From Chamaecyparis obtusa (lineage: Eukaryota; Streptophyta; Pinopsida; Cupressales; Cupressaceae): 64,000 bases of DNA. The DNA lies in contig BSBK01007741.1 of NCBI GenBank assembly GCA_027943335.1, positions 816,001 to 880,000 of the forward strand. The letters are read 5' to 3'. The notes beneath the pieces were generated by a model, which made no database searches, was not told where the DNA came from, and saw nothing but the letters and a program-made list of their open reading frames with translations. Of this stretch, positions 58,525 to 64,000 are shown piece after piece. The stretch's first letter is position 1, and every line of letters begins with the position of its first letter. A program made the translations under genes and the position numbers.

Positions 58525-59079
58525 TTGTATCAAGAATCTAACTTTGCTAACTATGTTATTTTATCAGAGGTTAATCTCCCAAATCCAGTGGTTACAAATG
58601 AAGAACTTCTTTGGACTCTTGAATTTGACGACAGTTGCTCTTTTATAGGCTCAGGGGCTAGAGTAGTCCTCATTTCCCCTGTTGGACTCAAATTTCCTTT
58701 TTCATTCAAACTTGAGTTTGAGAACACTAACAATATGATAGAGTATGAAGCTCTATTGTTAGGTTTAGAAGAATCTAAGAAGAAGGGGATTAAACTTTTA
58801 AAGGTATGTGGTGATGTGGAACTGATTGTCAAATAGGTCAAGAACTTGTTTTCAGTGAAGAATGAGAGACTAAAGCACTACAGAAATAGGGTGTGGGATG
58901 AACTCGAGTGGTTTGAAGCTTTTTCAATTGAAGCAGTCCCTAAGGAATATAACTCAAGACCTGATGCTCTTGCTGGGTCAACATCTTTTCTCATACAACA
59001 CCCAGACTTTATAGAAGATCGTTACACCATTGAAGTGATTCATAGGCCTAGTGTTCCTGATAATTCCTATTCCTAGCAA
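58525..59079 (+). pseudogene. E archaeal-type RNase H (aRNH), before RT
   Basis: WTLEFDDSCSFIGSGARVVL (usual FDGS), NNMIEYEALLLGLEESKKK, KVCGDVELIVK and KEYNSRPDALAGSTS cover the aRNH segments in order. Only one TAG (58834) breaks it. GDVELIVK keeps the GD-E pattern. Its place between protease and RT, shared with F, differs from A and C. The C-terminal part (VIHRPSVPDNSYS) also matches F. Confidence 0.85.
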
Positions 59080-59487
59080 GTGTTCAGAGATGATGCTCAA
59101 ATAAATGAATTTATACAGGGTTTGGATAAGTTTTCAACCAATTATTATGAAGGATTGGAGTCCAAGTGCCATGAATTTTGTCCAGGGAAGGAATCCAATG
59201 ATTCAGAGGAAGGGATTCAACTTAAAGGAAACTCCATACCCAAAGGATTGGTGGAGTTAGAGAGGCTATTTGATAGGAGAGACTATTATTTAAATTCACC
59301 TGACATACCAGACACCATCCCTTTAGGTGAATATGAAAAAATTAATATTGGTGATGATTTCAATCCCAAGATGGTCAATTTAGGTGTGTGTTGTGATGAA
59401 GATGAAAGAGGTCATTTCACTAAGTTATTAAAAGAATATGGTGACATATTTTCTTTGACCTATGATGATTTAAGGAACTTTAGATAG
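59080..59487 (+). pseudogene. E linker between aRNH and RT
   Basis: 135 open codons, acidic. IQLKGNSIPKGLVELERLF and FTKLLKEYGDIFSLTYDDL match F. It ends in a TAG one codon before GQFTHHIPLKPG, the start of RT. Confidence 0.8.
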
Positions 59488-60213
59488 GGACAATTTACAC
59501 ATCATATTCCCTTGAAGCCTGGTACATCACCGTTTCGTCAGAAATTAACATACAATCTGAAGGTGTCAGATGCCATTTTTAAAGAGATTGACAAAATGCT
59601 TCAAGAAAGAATTATCTTCCCAATACATCATTCTACATGGGTGGCAAAAATTATTCCTGTGAGGAAGCGAAATGGAGAAATTTGAATATGCGTGGATTTT
59701 AGGAACCTCAATCAGTCAAGCCTTAAAGATAATTTTGCCTTACCTATGATGGATCAAATTCTTCAAATAGTAGCTAGCTTAGAAATGTTATCATTGCTCG
59801 ATGGTTTTTCAAGCTACATCCAAATCAATGTTGCAAAGGAAGACCAGCACAAAACAACCTTTACCACACCTTGGGGCACATTCACCTATAGGAGAATGCC
59901 TTTTGGCTTAATTAATGTTGGACCCACATTTTAGAGGGCCATGAATTCTACTTTTGGCCATTTGTTAAACAAGAGCATCACCATTTATTTGGATGACATG
60001 ATAGTTTTCTCTAGGAGGCATAAGAAGCATCTAAAGGATCTGAAAGAAGTTTTGCAAAGGTGTCAGGATCATGGTGTTTCCCTAAATCCAAAGAAGTCAA
60101 TCTTCTGTGTGACGGAGGGTAAGCTATTGGGTCATTTAGTTTCAAAGGAGGGCATTACAATCGATCCAGAAAGAGTCAAAGCTATCCAGAAACTATGTCT
60201 TCTTGTTAATTAG
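59488..60213 (+). pseudogene. E reverse transcriptase
   Basis: In one frame: HHIPLKPGTSPFRQK, ICVDFRNLNQSSLKDNF, SLLDGFSSYIQINV, MPFGLINVGPTF, a TAG, RAMNSTFGHLL, then the intact active site ITIYLDDMIVFSRR and LNPKKSIFCVTEGKLLG. Two stops (TGA before ICVDF, TAG after PTF) break it. All key motifs are otherwise conserved. Confidence 0.9.
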
Positions 60214-60774
60214 AAAGGGATTAAATCTTTCTTCGATCAAGTTAACTTCTTAAGGAAGTTTGTGCTTGATTTTGCCGAGACATCAAAACCAATGGTAGAC
60301 TTGTTAAGTGAGAAGCAGAATTTCAAGTGGGATGAACTAGCTGTCAAATCATTTGGTAAGATTAAGGAAGCCATAGCCAATGCTCCAACATTGATACACC
60401 CAAATTTCAAAAAAGACTTTATCATCTACTGCTATGCATCAGAGCACACAATGTTTGGGGTGCTATTACATAAGAATGACAATGGTGAAGAAGTTCCTAT
60501 CTCCTTTATGAGTGTCCCACTCAAGAAACATGAGTTATGCTATTCACAAATAGAAAAATAGGCATTCATAGTAGTGAAGGCAGTCAAACAATTTTGATAC
60601 TATATACTTCATTCACATTCTATGGTCTTTGTTCTAAATTCTATTGTTAAGACCATCCTTACTCAATAGGAAGTTGCAGTAAATAATAGGGCTAGCTAGG
60701 TTGCAAAGGTGCATGAATTCAATTCAGAAATTAAGCCTACAAAGCTGGTGAGAGGTTAGGGCCTATGTAAACTG
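60214..60774 (+). pseudogene. E gypsy-type RNase H (catalytic Asp absent)
   Basis: IKSFFDQVNFLRKFV begins the connection, then FIIYCYASEHTMFGVLLHKN, with no Asp in the first strand, and PISFMSVPLKKHELCYSQIEK. Stops accumulate after 60561. As in the other Tat-like copies this domain looks degenerate, with aRNH the likely working enzyme. Confidence 0.78.
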
Positions 60775-62070
60775 ATGGTTGAGAATCAAGAAGAACAAAG
60801 TTTACCTAATTGCCTATTTGTAGAGACAAATGACTCATGGTTTTCAGATGTAGCTTTCTTTCTAACCTATGGAGAGCCTCCAGAACACTTATCAGCTAAA
60901 GAGAGAAGAAATCTAAGGTTGAAGGAAGAAAAGTATGTCATAGTAGATAATGTTTTGTATAAAAGGGGACTGGATGGGATGTTTTTGCGATGTGTTGACA
61001 AGGAACAACAACAAAAGTTATTGCAATCATTTCACAATGAAGCATGTGGGGGGCACTATTCTTCTTCAGTGACAACCTTTAAGATCCTAAGAAACTACTA
61101 CTATTGGCCCAAAATGTTTAAAGATGCATACAGGTGGGTGGCAAATTGTGAGAAGTGTAAACTTTTCTCAGGAAAGCCTCAGTTGGCTGCTCTACCGCTA
61201 AGACCTGTGATTATCGAAGAACCCTTCCAGCAGTGGGGGTTAGATTTTACTGGTCCAATCAACCCAACTTCTATCGAGAGACACACACATATCTTGATAG
61301 TGACTGATTACTTTACCAAGTGGGTGGAGGTGATACCAGTTAAAGTAACCACTTTTGAGATAGTCTATAGATTCTTAAAAGAAAACATTTTCACTAGATT
61401 TGGAGTTCCCCTAAAGATAGTGGTTGATAATGCTCAGAATTTCTCCTCCCAAGAGATTCAACTCTTCTATTATGTTAATGGTATCAATCTATCTCACTCT
61501 TTAGATTATTTTCTACAAGGAAATGGCCAGGCTGAATCTATAAACAAGAACTTGATAAACATCATGAAGAAACTAGTAGATGAAAAGGGAAAAGACTGGC
61601 ACAAGAAGTTATACGAGGCATTATGGGTGGATATAACCTCTCCAAAGAGGGCTATCAGTATGATGCCATTTGAATTAGTCTTCAAAGTTGAAGCACAGCT
61701 ATCACTTCCTTTAGAATTAGCCTCTACCAAGTTGCAAAGATGCGTGGAGAATGAAGTCTTTCAAAATTCATTGGAGAAGAGGATTTTGTATCTATCAAAA
61801 ATAGAAGAAGAGAGGGTGGAGTTAGTTGATCACATCACCAGTCATCAGCTAAAAGTGAAGGAGATTTTTGATCAATGTGTTAGGCCAAGAAAATTTATGG
61901 TGGGTGATAAGATCCTTCTTTGGGATAAGCGTCGAGAGCCAAGAGGAGCACATAGCAAGTTCAAATCTTTCTGGAAGGGACCGTTCGAGATCTCACAAGC
62001 TCTAGGTTCAAATGTGTTCAACCTAAAATACATTGACGGTGATGAAATACCCCTGTCCTATAATGGGTAG
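60775..62070 (+). CDS. E integrase, 431 open codons with complete catalytic triad
   Basis: The longest ORF in the window. The ATG at 60775 is only the first Met after a stop in the continuous pol frame, not a true start. Residues 87-128 are the zinc-binding part (H87, H94, C125, C128). The core has D157 in GLDFTGPI, D218 in VVDNAQNF and E254 in GQAESINKN, so D218 and E254 are 35 residues apart as in retroviral integrases. ATDYFTKWVE-type text (VTDYFTKWVEVIP) is present. The C-terminal part has GDKILLWDKRREP and FKSFWKGPFEIS. It ends at TAG 62068. The enzyme would insert element DNA; the rest of pol is broken, so it is likely not made alone. Confidence 0.9.
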   Translation: MVENQEEQSLPNCLFVETNDSWFSDVAFFLTYGEPPEHLSAKERRNLRLKEEKYVIVDNVLYKRGLDGMFLRCVDKEQQQKLLQSFHNEACGGHYSSSVTTFKILRNYYYWPKMFKDAYRWVANCEKCKLFSGKPQLAALPLRPVIIEEPFQQWGLDFTGPINPTSIERHTHILIVTDYFTKWVEVIPVKVTTFEIVYRFLKENIFTRFGVPLKIVVDNAQNFSSQEIQLFYYVNGINLSHSLDYFLQGNGQAESINKNLINIMKKLVDEKGKDWHKKLYEALWVDITSPKRAISMMPFELVFKVEAQLSLPLELASTKLQRCVENEVFQNSLEKRILYLSKIEEERVELVDHITSHQLKVKEIFDQCVRPRKFMVGDKILLWDKRREPRGAHSKFKSFWKGPFEISQALGSNVFNLKYIDGDEIPLSYNG

Positions 62071-62264
62071 GATCTCGAGCTTTACTAGTTGTAAGTCTTT
62101 TCTTTTCCTTTCTTGTATATAAAGTTTTGGCTTGTGTCTGTACGAGTAGAAGTTTTTGTTGTGGTGAGTCGGCCTAGTCAAATAAAGTTTAAATTGTCTT
62201 GTCAATTGAGATTCTAGATTCATTCCTCGGTCCTGAGTAGTCTCAGTCCCCAGTCAGAGCCAAT
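62071..62264 (+). other. E sequence between integrase and 3' LTR
   Basis: 194 bases, no gene. It ends in CCCCAGTCAGAGCCAAT before the LTR, a motif shared with F (CCCCAGATAGAGCCACTAT). A clean purine tract is not visible, so this shared motif may mark the plus-strand primer region. Confidence 0.55.
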
Positions 62265-64000
62265 TGTTACCTTCATTTTTCTCAAATCCTAGTTTTAGTC
62301 TTGGTCAGTAGAAGTCTTTAACTTGAACTTGAACTTGAACTTTGATAAGTTGGTTCAAGTTCAAGTTCAACCCATTACCACTTCTGAGTCTTAAAATGCT
62401 CATGCTTTCCTATCCCTCAAAAAGACTGTCAGTCTCAAAGATGAACCTAAACTCGAACCTAGTCCCGAACCTTAAGTTATTTCAAGTTCAAGTTCACATT
62501 TGTAATATGATAACTTATGCATGAAGAATTCGGTGGGATTGTTTTCTTTGCCAAAATGAAGGTTTCTATTTTATAGCACTCTGAGTGTTTATTAAGTTTT
62601 GGAAATTTCCGTACAAAGATGCTCTCATTCAACTAGATGGCTCATGCATGTTAAAGATTGGAAATGATAGTTGATGGAGTGACGTAGAGGGAGTCATTAA
62701 TATTCAAATATGGTGATCAAGGATTTTCCTCAGGAATTGAGTTATTCATGCCAAAATAGCTGGTGGATTAATTAAGCTTGGCGGGACATGTCAAATCAAT
62801 CATTCTTCCATTAAAACATTTATTATGGACATGCTTTGAAGAATTATGAACAATCCTACAAGGCATCTACACATAAATGAAGAATGATTAAGGCTTTTTT
62901 GTTAGTTGTTTTGTCTAGAGAAGGAGCGACGGAATTGGGATTGAGAAATTTGTAGAAAGCTAATGCACAATACAATTGGTGAGTTATCTTTCCCCTTTGC
63001 AGTTTCAATTTTCAACAGCTCTTTCTGTGTTGCAAATCTTTTCTATTCATATTTGGTAAGATGTCATTGTTCTGTCCAAAACTTCTGAAAGAGGAGAGTA
63101 GAACCCACTTGTTAGTTTCTCCTCCAGACATAGGTGATACCTTCTTATTGAATGCAAACCTAGGAGAACTTTGTCATAGAGCTCAAAATTCTTCTAAGGG
63201 ATCTTTTTCTAGGAAATTAGTAGGAAGTGGTCTTTTAGAAGCCGTTGCATTTCCTCCAGCTCTCATTTTCCCTAAACTGGTGTTGGAGTGTGCTAAAAAA
63301 TATGATGCTAAGAATAGATGTATTAAGGATGCATCAAGATAAATCATGGTAAAAATCAATCAACAGACATTAATGGCAGCCCTGAGAATTCCAGACAAGG
63401 AACCGTATGAACCATGGACCTATGAGGAAGTAGATCATGTGTATGAGGCTGATAAGAAAAAATACAGCTCCTCAATAGCCTAGGTATGGCTTGTGAAATT
63501 AGAGAAAGGAGGATCTAGGCTACCAAAGCCACTGAAAATTGAACACTTCCAAAAAGATATAGCCGATATGGTGCTTCTTCTAAATATGGTGAAAGGAAAT
63601 CCCCATGCATTTCATTGGGAAAACCAAATGTACTATTTCATCCATAAAATCATAGAAGGGGATAAGTTTATTGATTGGGCTGACCTGATAGCTGAAAAGC
63701 TCCACAAAGAACTCTTAAACATGACAAATTTGACTACATTTTATATGTCTTCCTACCTTGTTTCTATCTTAGCATATTGCCAAGCCTGGGAAGGATTACC
63801 TCATGAATTGTGGACAAGTGATATGAGGATATATGATTACTTCACATGCTTACAAAAGGAGAAGTTCTCTAGTGTGTTCAAAACTATAAATGATAGATTT
63901 TTAGGAAGGCTAGTTTTTGAGTTGAGAGGGAAAGAAAATTGCAGGCTTTCTAAGGAAGCTAAGTAGGTGATTAATGTTTATGGCTATCATTTTATATAGT
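62265..64000 (+). repeat. 3' LTR of E, truncated by the window end
   Basis: Starts TGTTACCTTC and follows the 5' LTR base by base with substitutions and small indels to the end of the window. It includes the head with 'aagttcaagttc' words and the start of the second U3 ORF copy. Confidence 0.8.
63061..64000 (+). pseudogene. Second copy of the E U3 ORF (3' LTR), truncated by the window
   Basis: Starts at ATG 63061 (MSLFCPKLLKEES), matching 52121. One frame carries the whole visible part, with stops at about 63340, 63481 and 63964. 157 codons are open at 63493-63966: IEHFQKDIADMVLLL, HAFHWENQMYYFIHKI, FIDWADLIAEKL, SSYLVSILAYCQAWEGL and FELRGKENC. Here the segment that is frame-shifted in the 5' copy is intact, which helps to define the ancestral frame. 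Confidence 0.7.

Larger units (their letters stand above)
51324..64000 (+). mobile_element. Element E: Tat-like retrotransposon with 4.7-kb LTRs, 3' LTR truncated by the window
   Basis: 5' LTR 51324-56047, primer site 56053, gag-pro, aRNH-RT-RNH-INT in one frame (58525-62070), and a 3' LTR from 62265 that matches the 5' LTR from its first base to the window end. It is inserted in the F protease region; the flank GCAGG (51319-51323) is the candidate target copy. By eye the LTRs differ at very roughly one base in ten to fifteen. An alternative is a tandem array with short LTRs; the primer site next to gag and the layout of F argue against it. Confidence 0.82.

Noticed and set aside
62265..64000. 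Start of a second tandem E element rather than a 3' LTR
   Set aside because: The primer site is at 56053, not after a short repeat, and F independently has the ORF 3' of pol; still not fully excluded.
1..64000. Host genes, tRNA or rRNA genes, CRISPR arrays, bacterial operons
   Set aside because: No cloverleaf, rRNA or array was seen, and all recognisable coding text belongs to retroelements or the PMD pseudogene.

Overview
The window looks like intergenic DNA of a large-genome seed plant. It is AT-rich and almost entirely built of LTR retrotransposons of the Ty3/gypsy group inserted into one another. I found no intact host gene, no rRNA or tRNA gene, no CRISPR array and no bacterial feature. 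The elements, very large nested Tat-lineage copies with an antisense plant-mobile-domain gene in one of them, suggest a conifer or another big-genome plant, but the sequence alone does not fix the species.

Layout. G (1-3444, minus strand) is the 5' end of a Tat-like element: leader, primer binding site and 5' LTR. It lies beside or inside H (about 3445-7370, minus strand), which carries an odd ORF with two hydrophobic segments, a proline-rich stretch, a G-patch-like motif and a CHHC knuckle. A (about 7371-21950, plus strand) is an old Tat-like gag-pol. Its gag is split by B (10447-16369, minus strand), a chromovirus with both LTRs, a tRNA-iMet-type primer site and a 5-bp target duplication. 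F (about 21950-51323, minus strand) follows. Its very long 3' LTR is split by C (23754-42980, plus strand, 19.2 kb), and its protease region is cut by E (51324 to beyond 64000, plus strand). C itself holds a solo LTR, I (31565-32734). Inferred order: A first, then B and F into A, then C and E into F, then I into C.

Domain order. A and C carry gag-PR-(G-patch)-RT-RNH-aRNH-INT, with the second, archaeal-type RNase H after RT. E and F carry gag-PR-aRNH-RT-RNH-INT, with aRNH before RT. E and F also share a very long ORF, 1061 and 1230 codons, lying inside the LTR upstream of the LTR TATA box, that is in U3. This U3 ORF is the most novel thing here. The F copy stays in one frame when C and one target-site copy are removed, and the E copy begins again in the second LTR at 63061. 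C also carries an antisense, intron-containing plant-mobile-domain pseudogene between pol and its 3' LTR.

Almost all ORFs are broken. The best preserved is the 431-codon integrase ORF of E (60775-62070). Many stops fit cytosine deamination (CAG to TAG, CGA to TGA), as expected for methylated, silenced elements. Positions of domain edges without an ORF boundary are approximate.
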